Below, piece after piece: positions 24,607-33,631 of a stretch of 64,000 bases of DNA. Source of the DNA: Spirochaetales bacterium. Its GTDB lineage: Bacteria > Spirochaetota > Spirochaetia > Treponematales > Treponemataceae. How positions within the stretch are numbered: the stretch's first letter is position 1; the number at the start of each line of letters is the position of its first letter. The stretch is taken from positions 62,001 through 126,000 of the forward strand of contig QKEL01000008.1 of assembly GCA_003252395.1 (NCBI GenBank), read 5' to 3'. The notes below the pieces were generated by a model that saw only the letters and a list, made by a program, of their open reading frames with translations, was not told where the DNA came from and did no database searches. The position numbers and the translations under genes are program-made.

Positions 24607-26349
24607 TCAGCTATTGTGGTGCGCGTGCTTGGTTATGGAATAAATATAGCGTTTGATCTTTTGGCTTGCCGTCTTCTCGAACTGCTCGATAAACTCAATC
24701 CGGTCAATTCTCGATATGCGGTTCACCTTATCGTTCACGAAGAACCTGATTTCATTCACGAGCTCTTCTTTTTTATACTGCATCATCTGCGCCGCGCCCG
24801 AAACGGCCTCGGTCATGGCCTGAATATGCTGCCCGGCCATTTCCTGTACCGCCTGGACGGTCAGGGGCTTACCGCCGGCCGCCTCCCGCTTTTTGGATTC
24901 CGCCGCTACCTTTTCGCCGTCGATCTGCACGTACGCCACGAGCGAGGAATTTTCCCCCTCCACCACCAGGGACTCAACCACGAAAGGATGCTGATTAATC
25001 ACGAATTCGATATCCTCGGGATAGATATTCTCGCCCGCGGCGTTGAGTATCATGTTCTTTGAACGGCCTTTCAGGGAGAGTCGGCCCTTCGCGTCCAGCA
25101 TGCCCAGGTCACCGGTGCGGAACCAGCCGTCCTGGGTGAACACCCCGGCGGTCATCTCCGGCTCCCCGTAATATCCTTTCATCACGTTCGGGCCCTTCAC
25201 CACGAGCTCGCCCACCCCGGAAACCGGATCGGGATCGAGCAGCTTGCCTTCCACGCCCGGCATGAACTTCCCGACCCCGCCGATAAAGGTCCTGTTCGGC
25301 CCGGCTCCGGCGAGCAGGGGCGAGGTTTCCGTCAGTCCGTACCCGATGGCGTAGGGGAAACGCGCTTCTTTCATGAACCGCTCCACCACGGGATCGACCT
25401 TGGCGCCGCCAATCCCGAAGAATTTCAGGCGTCCGCCGAAGGTTTTTTTGAGGGAAAGCCCGGCGATCCGGTGGAAAATCCGGCGGAAGAAGGGCTTTGC
25501 GTAGAGCTTGGCGATCGATTCCTTCGCCGTAAAGGTGGGAACGATCTTGTTTTTGTAAATCTTTTCCATGATGAGGGGAACGCTCAGCATGATGGTGGGC
25601 CGAACCTTAAGCAACGCGGGCAAGAGGGTGGTTACCGTCGGCGGTTTTTCAAGATAGTGCACGCAGGCGCCATTGAGCATGAACATCATGAACCCGATGG
25701 TGAACTCGTATACGTGGGACATGGGCAGGATGGAAAGGCCCACGTCGAATTTATTGATTCGTTGAAAGAATTGGCCGCCGATCGCCGTAAACACGATATT
25801 CTTTTGGCTCAGCTCCACGCCCTTCGAGCGGCCGGTGGTTCCCGAGGTATAAATGATAGAGGCGGTGTCGCCTTCCTCGACCCGAATGACCGGCGCCGCG
25901 CCGGTTTCCGCGAGGGTTCCCGCGCGGACGGAAAAATCGTCCAGGGAAATCACGCCGCGAATGCCGAGAGCGGCGGGGTTTTTCACCTTCTCGGAAAGCC
26001 GGGATGTAACGAAAAGGAACGAGGTACCCGCGTGCGAAAGGCAGGTCTCGGCCTCTTTGGCGCTAAAGTCCGGCAAGAGCGGAACGGCTATGGCGCCGAT
26101 GGAACTGAGGGCGAAATACGCGATGCCCCAATTCGGGCTGGATATGCCGAAAACCCCGATTTTATCGCCCTTTCTCGCGCCGAGCCTCCATAGCTGATTC
26201 CGGACCTCCTCCACGCGGACTCCCATTTCGGCGTAGGTAATCGGCTCGCCCCCGGCGAGGGCCAGGGCCGGTCGGTTCGGGAATCTCGCTACGCTGTTCG
26301 CGAAAAGGGTTGGTACGGTGTATTCACCGAGATCGTCTATGGTCTGCAT
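24607..26349 (-). CDS. AMP-binding long-chain acyl-CoA synthetase
   Basis: A 580-residue ANL-superfamily enzyme that activates fatty acids to acyl-CoA (or acyl-ACP). Core motifs: YTSGTTGRSKGVELS (P-loop), GYGLTETSPLL, WFRTGDLGMLDAKGRLSLKGRSKNMI and a C-terminal catalytic lysine in SQKIKRYIY. Start at 26349 (MQTIDD) with GAGGAG upstream; the frame to 26397 is longer but unsupported. A promoter and a perfect palindrome lie upstream. Chain-length specificity cannot be read. Monocistronic, bounded by terminators. Confidence 0.9.
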   Translation of the reverse strand: MQTIDDLGEYTVPTLFANSVARFPNRPALALAGGEPITYAEMGVRVEEVRNQLWRLGARKGDKIGVFGISSPNWGIAYFALSSIGAIAVPLLPDFSAKEAETCLSHAGTSFLFVTSRLSEKVKNPAALGIRGVISLDDFSVRAGTLAETGAAPVIRVEEGDTASIIYTSGTTGRSKGVELSQKNIVFTAIGGQFFQRINKFDVGLSILPMSHVYEFTIGFMMFMLNGACVHYLEKPPTVTTLLPALLKVRPTIMLSVPLIMEKIYKNKIVPTFTAKESIAKLYAKPFFRRIFHRIAGLSLKKTFGGRLKFFGIGGAKVDPVVERFMKEARFPYAIGYGLTETSPLLAGAGPNRTFIGGVGKFMPGVEGKLLDPDPVSGVGELVVKGPNVMKGYYGEPEMTAGVFTQDGWFRTGDLGMLDAKGRLSLKGRSKNMILNAAGENIYPEDIEFVINQHPFVVESLVVEGENSSLVAYVQIDGEKVAAESKKREAAGGKPLTVQAVQEMAGQHIQAMTEAVSGAAQMMQYKKEELVNEIRFFVNDKVNRISRIDRIEFIEQFEKTASQKIKRYIYSITKHAHHNS

Positions 26350-26368
26350 ATTGCTTCGGGCTCCTCTA

Positions 26369-26406
26369 AAATTACTATGACACCGCGATTGGCGCAAAGT
26401 TGCGCC
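26369..26406 (-). promoter_or_regulatory. Promoter and palindromic operator of the acyl-CoA synthetase gene
   Basis: TTGCGC (26392-26397), a 17-bp spacer and TAATTT (26369-26374) on the minus strand. A perfect inverted repeat GGCGCAA-AG-TTGCGCC (26391-26406) covers the -35 box, a good place for a repressor. Confidence 0.55.
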
Positions 26407-26422
26407 CCGAAAACGGGAGCGC

Positions 26423-26458
26423 GCAAAAAAAAGGGCTGCCCGAAATTCGGACAGCCAC
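26423..26458 (-). terminator. Terminator of the guaB-purA transcript
   Basis: 11-bp arms (26434-26444 and 26446-26456, one mismatch or wobble) followed on the minus strand by an eight-base U-tract. Confidence 0.82.
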
Positions 26459-26503
26459 TTTTTCTATTGCTTCATGCTATGCCGTAACCGGCGAAATGTC
26501 AAT

Positions 26504-27730
26504 TCATTTCGACCAAACGTCGTCACGGATGAACGTTTCCTTTCGGTCGTACCCCACTGAAATGATTCCCACCTTCGTTTCGCAATAAGACTCGATGAAT
26601 TCCACGTAGGAACGGGCTTCCGCGGGAAGGGCGTCGTAGTTCCGGCATTCCTTCAGGCAAGCCTTCCAACCCTTGAATTTCTTCAAAACGGGCTTGGCTG
26701 CGTTGAGCTCGTCGATGGACGCGGGAAAGTCTTCGGTAACGGTCCCGTTGATATCGTAGGCGACGCAGGCCTCGATCTCGTCGAGGGTATCGTACACGTC
26801 GAGATGGGTCAGCACCAGGTCGTCGATGGAGTTCGAGCGGCAGGCGTACCGCAGGGCCACGAGGTCAAGATGGCCGCATCGGCGGGGCCGACCGGTGGTA
26901 ACGCCGTATTCGCGGCCCGTTTCGCGCACGAAATGATAGAGCTCGCTTTGGCTGTCGTTGTTGAATTCCGTGGGCATGGGGCCGTTGCCGACCCGGGTCG
27001 AATACGCCTTAAACACGCCAAGTACCTTGTCGATGGACCGGGGGCCGACGCAACCGCCGATCGCCGCTCCGGCGGACGAGGAAAAGCCCGAGGAAACGTA
27101 GGGATAGGTACCGAGATCCAGGTCGAGCAGGGCTCCCTGGGCGCCCTCGAAAAGCACCTTCTTGCCCCGCATCTTCCACAGCTCGCTGGTGAGGTTAACC
27201 TTCATCGCCAACAGGCGGTCCATGAACGGCGCGAGGAAGGCGCGGTCGGCCTCTTCAAGCTCGTCCATCTTTTCCTTCCAGGTCAAATCGGCCAGGCGTA
27301 TGCCGTCCCGCTCGCTTTTCATGGCGTAGGTGGTGCCGATCCCGCGTCCGGTGGTGCCGATGGGGCGTTTCCGCTCCGCGTCGCGCTTTTTGTCCAGCTC
27401 CCGGTAACGGGGGAGCACGATGTGCGCCCGGTCGGAAATAAACACGCGCCCTTCCCACGGAATGCCCTTTTCGGTGAGCATGGCGAGCTCGGCGAACAGG
27501 GCATCGGGATCGATAACCATACCGGCGCCCAGGTAGACGACGTTATTCGGATGGAGAATCCCCGACGGGACCAGATGCAAAGCGTACTGGACGCCGTTGG
27601 ATACAATCGTGTGGCCGGCGTTGGCGCCGCCGGAAAACCGCACGATACACTGGGAATCGCAGCCTAAATAGTCTACGATTTTCCCCTTCCCTTCGTCGCC
27701 CCATTGGGCTCCGATAACGACTACGTTCAT
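26504..27730 (-). CDS. purA: Adenylosuccinate synthetase
   Basis: GTP-dependent joining of IMP and aspartate to adenylosuccinate. The P-loop GDEGKGKIVD, GGANAGHT and the GTTGRGIGTTY region are present in the expected order. At 408 residues it is a little shorter than E. coli PurA. It starts 10 nt after the guaB stop, so both IMP branch enzymes (to AMP and to GMP) share a transcript. Confidence 0.96.
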   Translation of the reverse strand: MNVVVIGAQWGDEGKGKIVDYLGCDSQCIVRFSGGANAGHTIVSNGVQYALHLVPSGILHPNNVVYLGAGMVIDPDALFAELAMLTEKGIPWEGRVFISDRAHIVLPRYRELDKKRDAERKRPIGTTGRGIGTTYAMKSERDGIRLADLTWKEKMDELEEADRAFLAPFMDRLLAMKVNLTSELWKMRGKKVLFEGAQGALLDLDLGTYPYVSSGFSSSAGAAIGGCVGPRSIDKVLGVFKAYSTRVGNGPMPTEFNNDSQSELYHFVRETGREYGVTTGRPRRCGHLDLVALRYACRSNSIDDLVLTHLDVYDTLDEIEACVAYDINGTVTEDFPASIDELNAAKPVLKKFKGWKACLKECRNYDALPAEARSYVEFIESYCETKVGIISVGYDRKETFIRDDVWSK

Positions 27731-27740
27731 GTCTACCTAC

Positions 27741-29186
27741 TTAGTGGCGGGAGTAGTTCGGGGCCTCCTGCGTGATGGTCACGTCGTGGGCATGGCTTTC
27801 GCGGAGGCCCGACGCGGTTATCCTAACAAATTTTCTGTAGTTCTTCAATTCCTCTACAGTTCTGCAGCCGCAATAACCCATTCCTTTTCTCAAGCCGGAC
27901 ACCAGCTGGTGGAGGAAACTCTTGAGCTCGCCCTTGTAGGGAACCCGGCCCTCAATGCCCTCGGGCACCGGCGACTCGTCCTTGGCGATGCCGTAGCGGT
28001 CGCCCGACCCGTCCTTAATGGCGCCAAGGCTTCCCATGCCGCGGTATTCCTTGTAGATTCGCCCGTCAAAGATAATCTCGCGCCCGGGCGATTCCTTCAG
28101 GCCCGCGAACAGGTTCCCGATCATGACCACGTTCGCGCCCGCCCCGATCGCCTTCGAAATATCCCCGGAGAACTTTATGCCGCCGTCGGCGATAACCGGG
28201 ATGCCGGACTTCGCCGCTTCCTCGGCGCATTCCCATACGGCCGAGAATTGGGCCGCGCCCACGCCCGACACGATTCGGGTGGTACAGATGGAGCCCGGCC
28301 CGACGCCGACCTTAACCGCGTCGGCGCCGGCCTCGATCAGGTGGCGGGTACCCGAGGCGGTGGCCACGTTTCCGCCGATCACCGGCAAGTCGGGATATTT
28401 TTGCTTTATGGCCCGCACCGCGTCGAGCACGCCCTTGGAATCGCCGTGGGCGGTATCGAGCACCACGAAGTCAACGTGGGATTGGATGAGCAGGGGAATG
28501 CGGACGGACCAGTCGTTATTGCTGATCGCGGCGCCCACGATGAGGCGGCCCTTTGAGTCCCGCGAGGCATGGGGAAACATTTCCTGCTTCTCCATGTCCT
28601 TCACGGTGATAAGGCCGGTCAAGTGCCCCTCGTCGTCTATGACGGGTAGCTTTTCGATCCGGTGCTTGTCGAACTTTTGGCGGGCGTCGTCCACGGAGGG
28701 CTTGCCTTCGGTAACGACCATGTCCTTGGTCATCACCTCGCGCACGTGAAGGCTGTCGTCACGGCAAAAGCGGAGGTCGCGGCCGGTGATGATGCCCACC
28801 AGCTTGCCGTCGGCGGTGATGACGGGCAGGCCCGATACGTTATAGCGCTGCATGATCTGCTTTACGTCGCCGATGGTTCGGTCATCGTCCACGGTGACGG
28901 GGGACTCTATAATCCAGTTGAGGTAGCGCTTCGCGTTGGATACCTGCTCGGCCTGAACTTCGGGCTTGAGGTTTCGGTGGATCACCCCCGCCGCGCCTTC
29001 GAGGGCGAGCGCTACCGCCATCTTTTCCTCGGTAACGGTATCCATTGCCGCGGAGATGATCGGCACGTTCAGGCGAACTCCCTTGACGAGTTCGGTGCTC
29101 ACGTCCGCCTCGCGGGGCAACACCTCGGAATAGCCGGGCTGCAGCAGCACGTCGTCGTAAGACAGCGTTTCTTTCAGTTCCATCAT
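27741..29186 (-). CDS. guaB: IMP dehydrogenase
   Basis: NAD-dependent oxidation of IMP to XMP, upstream of GuaA. A 481-residue TIM barrel with a two-CBS insert (about 95-215: VTVDDDRTIGDVKQIMQRYNVSGLPVI and MTKDMVVTEGKPSVDDA). The catalytic cysteine is in GPGSICTTRIVSGVG. The start at 29186 has GGAGG 7 nt upstream; the adjacent ATG at 29183 is possible. A stem-loop separates it from purB. Confidence 0.96.
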   Translation of the reverse strand: MMELKETLSYDDVLLQPGYSEVLPREADVSTELVKGVRLNVPIISAAMDTVTEEKMAVALALEGAAGVIHRNLKPEVQAEQVSNAKRYLNWIIESPVTVDDDRTIGDVKQIMQRYNVSGLPVITADGKLVGIITGRDLRFCRDDSLHVREVMTKDMVVTEGKPSVDDARQKFDKHRIEKLPVIDDEGHLTGLITVKDMEKQEMFPHASRDSKGRLIVGAAISNNDWSVRIPLLIQSHVDFVVLDTAHGDSKGVLDAVRAIKQKYPDLPVIGGNVATASGTRHLIEAGADAVKVGVGPGSICTTRIVSGVGAAQFSAVWECAEEAAKSGIPVIADGGIKFSGDISKAIGAGANVVMIGNLFAGLKESPGREIIFDGRIYKEYRGMGSLGAIKDGSGDRYGIAKDESPVPEGIEGRVPYKGELKSFLHQLVSGLRKGMGYCGCRTVEELKNYRKFVRITASGLRESHAHDVTITQEAPNYSRH

Positions 29187-29251
29187 ATATGTACCTCCAT
29201 AATAAAATACCGCTTCTGGGACGGCCGCTTTCCCGCCGTCCGGATACGCAA

Positions 29252-29277
29252 ACCGGCTGCGCTTTGGGGCAGCCGGT
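29252..29277 (-). other. Stem-loop between purB and guaB
   Basis: Perfect 9-bp arms (ACCGGCTGC / GCAGCCGGT) in the 107-nt gap, without a U-tract. It may be a weak terminator, a processing site or a regulatory hairpin. No guaB promoter stood out. Confidence 0.4.
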
Positions 29278-29293
29278 CAGGTTTATCGATCCG

Positions 29294-30748
29294 TCAGTCT
29301 TTTCGTTTTCCGTCCGGTCGTTCGGACGCTTGCATAAGGTGCCTGTATTTTTCCGCCAGGCGCGCGGCCTTTTCCGCCGCCAGCCCGCGGTACCGCTCCG
29401 GGTTCGCGAAGAAATTCGCGGGATCGGCGACCCCGAGTTTCTCGAGTTGGTCCGTAATGCGCGCGAAGGCGTCGCCCTGTTTTTTGAGGGCCTCGAAGAA
29501 GGTAATGCCGTTTTTCTCCGCGTCGAGGGTAATCGTGCGGATCACCTCGTGCCCGTCCGATATTCCGGACTCCGCGAGGAGGATGTACGCCGGCTCGGCG
29601 AGCACGCCGCCTTTCACCTTGCCCCCGGCGTTGGCGAGGTTTTTCGCCATGCCCTCGCGGTCGGCCTGCAGGCCGGAAACCACGCTCTTCATGCGCGACA
29701 CCGCGAGGCCGAAGCCCGCGAGGTAGTCCGCCACGAACCGCTGGCTCGCCGAATTGGTCAGGTCGCGCTGATGCTCGGAAATCTGGTCCATGAAGAAGGT
29801 CATGACGCGGGGCGCGAACGCCTTCCAGAGGCTCTTCACGTGCTCGGAGTTCCAGGGGTTCCTCTTTTGGGGCATGGTGGACGAGCCCACCTGGGTGGAG
29901 GAAAAATACTCGAACACCTCGCCCACTTCGGACCGTTGCAGGTTGCGGAGGTCGTCGGCCAGGTTCGCGATCACGCCGAAGGCGACGTTGAGTTCAAGGA
30001 GGAGCCGAAGCAGGTATTCGGGCTCGACGAGTTGGGTGGAATGCTCCGAGGGCGCGAGCCCGAGGTAGCCGAGGTAACGGCGCTCAAGGTCTTCCGGGTC
30101 GCGCACGATCATGCTCGTGGCGTTGTATGCGCCGACGGCCCCGGCGAGCTTTCCGCACAGCTGCCTTGAGCGCTCGTCGATCTCGAGGATCGATTTGCCC
30201 AGGCGGCTTACGTATTCCGAAACGGCGAAGCCGAAGGTTATGGGAACCGCGTGCTGGCCGTGGGTGCGCCCCACTTCCGGCGTGGCGGCCTCGCGGGCGG
30301 CGATATCGCAAAGCTTCGTCTCGAGTTCCCGAAGCTCGGGAAGCAGTACTTCGCGGACGGCGTCGCGGACGCGGACCGATAGGGCCGTATCGAGGATGTC
30401 GACGCTCGTGGCGCCGAGATGCACCAAGGGGGCGATATCGTCGCTCACCATGGTCTTCATCACGTTCACCAGCGCCCGTATGTTATGTTTCGTTTTTTCC
30501 TCTTCCGCGTATACGAGGGAAGGATCGATCGTGTCGGCGACCTTGTCGAGTTCCGCCTCCAGGGAAGCGGTCAGGTCGCCCCGGGTCGCGAGATGGGCCT
30601 TTACGAGGGCGATCTCCGCGCGGGCGCAGGAAATGACGGCAGCCTGTTCCGAAATTCGTTCGGACAGCTTTTCGTACATCTTCGCTTCTGAGAGGGAATA
30701 CCGATGGTCCAGGGGGGAAATGTTAAGAAAAATGTTGCGCGTTTCCAT
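29294..30748 (-). CDS. purB: Adenylosuccinate lyase
   Basis: Cleaves SAICAR and adenylosuccinate, releasing fumarate. The superfamily signature GSSTMPQKRNP and the catalytic-histidine stretch GRTHGQHAVPITFG are clear. 484 residues, normal for the longer PurB subgroup. The ATG at 30748 has no Shine-Dalgarno sequence but sits 5 nt after a -10 box, so the mRNA is probably leaderless. Confidence 0.95.
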   Translation of the reverse strand: METRNIFLNISPLDHRYSLSEAKMYEKLSERISEQAAVISCARAEIALVKAHLATRGDLTASLEAELDKVADTIDPSLVYAEEEKTKHNIRALVNVMKTMVSDDIAPLVHLGATSVDILDTALSVRVRDAVREVLLPELRELETKLCDIAAREAATPEVGRTHGQHAVPITFGFAVSEYVSRLGKSILEIDERSRQLCGKLAGAVGAYNATSMIVRDPEDLERRYLGYLGLAPSEHSTQLVEPEYLLRLLLELNVAFGVIANLADDLRNLQRSEVGEVFEYFSSTQVGSSTMPQKRNPWNSEHVKSLWKAFAPRVMTFFMDQISEHQRDLTNSASQRFVADYLAGFGLAVSRMKSVVSGLQADREGMAKNLANAGGKVKGGVLAEPAYILLAESGISDGHEVIRTITLDAEKNGITFFEALKKQGDAFARITDQLEKLGVADPANFFANPERYRGLAAEKAARLAEKYRHLMQASERPDGKRKD

Positions 30749-30753
30749 AATGA

Positions 30754-30783
30754 AAAATACAGGAAACCCCTCTTTTTTGTCAA
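30754..30783 (-). promoter_or_regulatory. purB promoter, leaderless
   Basis: Consensus TTGACA (30778-30783), 18-bp spacer, TATTTT (30754-30759) with TG just before it. ATG begins 5 nt further. An alternative -10 is TGTATT with 16-bp spacing. Confidence 0.7.
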
Positions 30784-30811
30784 GCGTCGCGCGCGCGCTC
30801 GAGGGAGCCGT

Positions 30812-31393
30812 TCACACCCTCTCGGCGATCATCCGGAGTATCACGTCCCTTCCGTTCTTTTTCGTCGCCGAGGTGGCGGGTATGAGATCGGCGGAACGGT
30901 TGAAAAAGGCGGACCATTTTTTGAGGACGTTTCGCGCCTCGTTCGCGCCGAGCTTATCCGCCTTGGTGCCGACGATGACTACCTCGATACCCAAATTCTC
31001 GAAGTATTCTACCGACTGCCGTTCCACCTCTCCGGGAAGCCGGCGCATATCGATGAGGAAAAATACCGTCTTGAGTTCTTCCCGGAACTGGGCGTACTCC
31101 GCAAGCATCAGGTCGAAGGCGGCCTGTTCCGCGGCGGACCGCTGCGCGTAGCCGTACCCGGGCAGGTCGGCGAGGCAAAAGGATTTATTGATGAGGAAGA
31201 AATTGATGAGCCTGGTCATTCCCGGGCGGGAGCCGGTTTTCACGAGGGACTTTCGGTTTACCAGCATGTTGATGAGCGAGGACTTGCCCGCGTTGGAGCG
31301 CCCGAAAAAAGCGAACTCCCTTACCTTCAGCGCGGGATACTGTTCCCGCTTCGCGGCGCTCTTAATGAAATCCGCGGTTTCGATCTTGATCAT
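30812..31393 (-). CDS. engB: Ribosome-biogenesis GTPase EngB (YihA/YsxC)
   Basis: A 193-residue TRAFAC GTPase needed for 50S assembly and often for cell division. G1 is GRSNAGKSS, G2 region TSRPGMTRLINFF (in RKSLVKTGSRPGMTR), G3 DLPGYGYA, G4 GTKADKL, G5 SATKK. Length is normal for the family. No Shine-Dalgarno; a promoter lies immediately upstream. Monocistronic, between purB and ilvB on the same strand. Confidence 0.95.
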   Translation of the reverse strand: MIKIETADFIKSAAKREQYPALKVREFAFFGRSNAGKSSLINMLVNRKSLVKTGSRPGMTRLINFFLINKSFCLADLPGYGYAQRSAAEQAAFDLMLAEYAQFREELKTVFFLIDMRRLPGEVERQSVEYFENLGIEVVIVGTKADKLGANEARNVLKKWSAFFNRSADLIPATSATKKNGRDVILRMIAERV

Positions 31394-31400
31394 GGCTCGG

Positions 31401-31429
31401 AGTATAGAGGGTTTATGCCTTTACGGCAA
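31401..31429 (-). promoter_or_regulatory. engB promoter, leaderless
   Basis: TTGCCG, a 17-bp spacer and TATACT, the -10 ending 7 nt before the engB ATG. The gap has no ribosome-binding site. Confidence 0.62.
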
Positions 31430-31440
31430 GGAAGGGACGG

Positions 31441-31480
31441 GGCGCCGCGCGGGGCCTCATGCGCCTCATCGCGCGGCGCC
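31441..31480. other. Long GC-rich hairpin upstream of engB
   Basis: 10-bp perfect arms GGCGCCGCGC and GCGCGGCGCC flank a 20-nt loop. It lies between the ilvB terminator and the engB promoter and could insulate the two units. No U-tract. Confidence 0.45.
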
Positions 31481-31489
31481 GGTTCACCA

Positions 31490-31526
31490 AACAAAAAGCC
31501 CCCGGGACGGAGGAAATCCCGGGGGC
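31490..31526 (-). terminator. ilvB terminator
   Basis: 10-bp arms GCCCCCGGGA (31498-31507) and TCCCGGGGGC (31517-31526), followed by a UUUUUGUUU tract on the minus strand. Confidence 0.88.
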
Positions 31527-31563
31527 CAAAACGCGTCGCGATGCCCGCGCTCTTTCGATATAC

Positions 31564-33369
31564 CTAGCTCCGCGCCCGAACGCCATCCTTTTCGGTAGTG
31601 ACCAGGGTTTCGGTAATGGCGTCTACGTTGGCCTTCCCGCCGGGGACGAAGGGGAGAACCATTTCGTCCTGGGCAATCCTGCAGCGCACGAAGCGGGGCC
31701 CGGTACCGCCGAAGGCCCGTCGCGCCCAGTCCTCGTCACCCGCATCCATGGCCGGTATCCCGAAGCCCTCGGCTATCTTTACCAGGTCCGGGGACTTTCC
31801 GAAGATGCTTGCCGAGAAATTGCCGTCCAGGAGATAGGCCTGCTGTTGCCGAACCATGCCGAGGGCGCCGTTATCCAGGACGATAACGGTTACGTTGTAG
31901 CCCCGTTCCGCCAGTGTGGCGAATTCCTGCACGTTCATCATGATCGAACCGTCGCCTGAGAAGCAGATTACCCGCTTTTCCGGGTTCGCCGCCGCGGCCC
32001 CCAAGGCGACCGGGAGGCCGAAACCCATCGTTCCGAGGGAACCGGAGGTGAGGAATCTCCGCGGGCCCAGTATGGGATAAAACTGCGCCGCCCACATTTG
32101 GTGCTGTCCCACGTCGGTGGTGACGATTATGTCCTCGCTTTTCACCCCTGCCTTCATCGCCTCTTCCGGTATCGAGGCGATGAACGCGCCCGGATTCCGG
32201 AACGACGATCGGGAAGAGGCATCGGCGGCCATTTCGCGTTGCCAGGCCTCGTATTCCGCGCGAAAGCCGCGCACCTCCCCAACCCAGGCCTTTTGGGCGG
32301 CCGCCGCGGAATCGAGAACGGCGCCGCGCTCGGGGGAAAGGGCGAGTCGGCGTTCCCGAACGAGTTGCGCCAAAAGGGGCATGGCCGATTCGGCGTCGGC
32401 GATTACCGACTGCCACGCGCTCAGGATTTTATTCACTTCGGCCGCGTCGATATCCACGTGGATAATCCTCGCGTTGGGGCAAAACTCCTTTACCAGACCG
32501 GTGGCTCGGTCGTCGAACCGAACGCCCACGGCGAGAACCAGGTCCGCGTCGCGCATCGCGCGGTTCGCCGCGGTTGAGCCGTGCATGCCCACCATTCCCG
32601 CGAAATCGGGATTCACGGTCGCCACGGCGCCCAAACCCATCAGGCTGGATACCACCGGCACGGGAATGGTCCCGAGCAAGTCGGCAATGCCGGCCGCGGC
32701 CTCAGGGCTACCGCAGCCTCCGCCCAGGTACAAAACCGGCTTCGCGCTGGTAAGCAGGGCGTCCGCCGCTGCAGTCAGCCGTTCGCCCATTTCGGCCTCC
32801 CGCGTATGGAACCGCGACGAATGGCGTACCGCGACGCCCGGCTCGGGCCAGGCCTCGAAGCGAATGCGCTCGAGCTGTACGTCTTTGGGAATGTCCACCA
32901 GTACCGGTCCCGGCCTGCCCGAGGCTGCCAGGGAGAACGCTTCCGGTATCGCGCGAAGCAACTCGCGGGCGGATTTGACCATTACGCTATGCTTGGTTAT
33001 GGGAAAGGAAAGCCCAAAGGTATCGCACTCCTGAAAGGCGTCGGTACCGATGAGACCGGTCGCGACCTGGCCGGTAATGGCGACGAGGGGTACGGAATCG
33101 GAACGGGCGTCGGCGATGGCCGTCAGGAGGTTCATGGCGCCGGGCCCGCTGGTGGCGATGCATACCGCCGGAATCCCGGTGGTCCGAGCCATGCCTTGGG
33201 CAAAAAAGCCGCCGGCCTGTTCATGGCGGACCAATACGTGATCTATACCGCTTTTCGAAAGGACGTCATACAGGGGCAATATGCTGCCGCCGGGAATTCC
33301 GGCCACGGTCTTGATTCCCTGACGCTCAAGCAATTTCACCACAATTTGGGCTCCGGTCGCTTCAATCAT
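31564..33369 (-). CDS. ilvB: Acetolactate synthase large subunit
   Basis: ThDP/FAD-dependent condensation of pyruvate (or pyruvate with 2-ketobutyrate), the first common step to Val, Leu and Ile. 601 residues. The catalytic ThDP glutamate is in [15 protein letters not shown]. The ThDP-binding motif runs [34 protein letters not shown]. Start at 33369 (MIEATGAQ) with GGAGG 6 nt upstream; GTG 33384 is part of the leader. No ilvN regulatory-subunit gene is adjacent: a terminator follows. Expression is very likely set by the leader peptide/attenuator upstream. Confidence 0.94.
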   Translation of the reverse strand: MIEATGAQIVVKLLERQGIKTVAGIPGGSILPLYDVLSKSGIDHVLVRHEQAGGFFAQGMARTTGIPAVCIATSGPGAMNLLTAIADARSDSVPLVAITGQVATGLIGTDAFQECDTFGLSFPITKHSVMVKSARELLRAIPEAFSLAASGRPGPVLVDIPKDVQLERIRFEAWPEPGVAVRHSSRFHTREAEMGERLTAAADALLTSAKPVLYLGGGCGSPEAAAGIADLLGTIPVPVVSSLMGLGAVATVNPDFAGMVGMHGSTAANRAMRDADLVLAVGVRFDDRATGLVKEFCPNARIIHVDIDAAEVNKILSAWQSVIADAESAMPLLAQLVRERRLALSPERGAVLDSAAAAQKAWVGEVRGFRAEYEAWQREMAADASSRSSFRNPGAFIASIPEEAMKAGVKSEDIIVTTDVGQHQMWAAQFYPILGPRRFLTSGSLGTMGFGLPVALGAAAANPEKRVICFSGDGSIMMNVQEFATLAERGYNVTVIVLDNGALGMVRQQQAYLLDGNFSASIFGKSPDLVKIAEGFGIPAMDAGDEDWARRAFGGTGPRFVRCRIAQDEMVLPFVPGGKANVDAITETLVTTEKDGVRARS

Positions 33370-33441
33370 TTTTTCCTCCACCAAAATTCATTCCCTTTCC
33401 GCAAGGCGTATCGCCAATCCGTTTTCGCGGGCCTGCGGGTT

Positions 33442-33473
33442 AAAAAAAAACCCTCCGGTTCTGCCGGAGGGTT
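33442..33473 (-). terminator. ilvB leader attenuator terminator
   Basis: 10-bp arms AACCCTCCGG / CCGGAGGGTT (33464-33473 and 33449-33458 on the minus strand), 5-nt loop, nine-base U-tract. It lies between the leader-peptide stop codon and ilvB. The leader also contains CGGAG, within codons 26-28 of the peptide, able to pair with CUCCG of the terminator's 5' arm, a possible antiterminator. Confidence 0.85.
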
Positions 33474-33493
33474 TCGCATTACGTCTTTAACGC

Positions 33494-33595
33494 TCATGCC
33501 TCTGACAGGTTACGCTCCGCGTTGGGTACTACTACTACGAGTACAAGGGCGAGTACGCTGAGTACGACTGTCAAAAGGCTGCTCGATGCATTCAT
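33494..33595 (-). CDS. ivbL: ilvB leader peptide (33 residues)
   Basis: A short frame immediately upstream of the attenuator. Residues 7-23 read LLTVVLSVLALVLVVVV, with eight Val and six Leu codons including four consecutive GTA codons; it ends NLSEA. This is the layout of enteric ivbL/ilv leader peptides (established), where ribosome stalling at Val/Leu codons prevents terminator formation. The ATG is 6 nt after a -10 box and has no ribosome-binding site, so translation probably starts on a leaderless transcript. The gene symbol is by analogy. Confidence 0.82.
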   Translation of the reverse strand: MNASSSLLTVVLSVLALVLVVVVPNAERNLSEA

Positions 33596-33601
33596 ATGCA
33601 T

Positions 33602-33631
33602 ATTTTATGTATATTTATGCGTCGATGTCAA
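33602..33631 (-). promoter_or_regulatory. ilv leader promoter
   Basis: Consensus TTGACA (33626-33631), 18-bp AT-rich spacer, TAAAAT (33602-33607), then 6 nt to the leader-peptide ATG. The upstream symporter's stop codon TGA is inside the -35 box. Overlapping TATGCAT/TATGTAT half-sites resemble ArgR-type boxes but may simply be promoter sequence. Confidence 0.72.

Noticed and set aside
33592..33625. ArgR boxes in the ilv leader promoter
   Set aside because: TATGCAT/TATGTAT half-sites resemble ArgR sites, but spacing is off by one and the stretch is explained by the AT-rich promoter; kept only as a remark.
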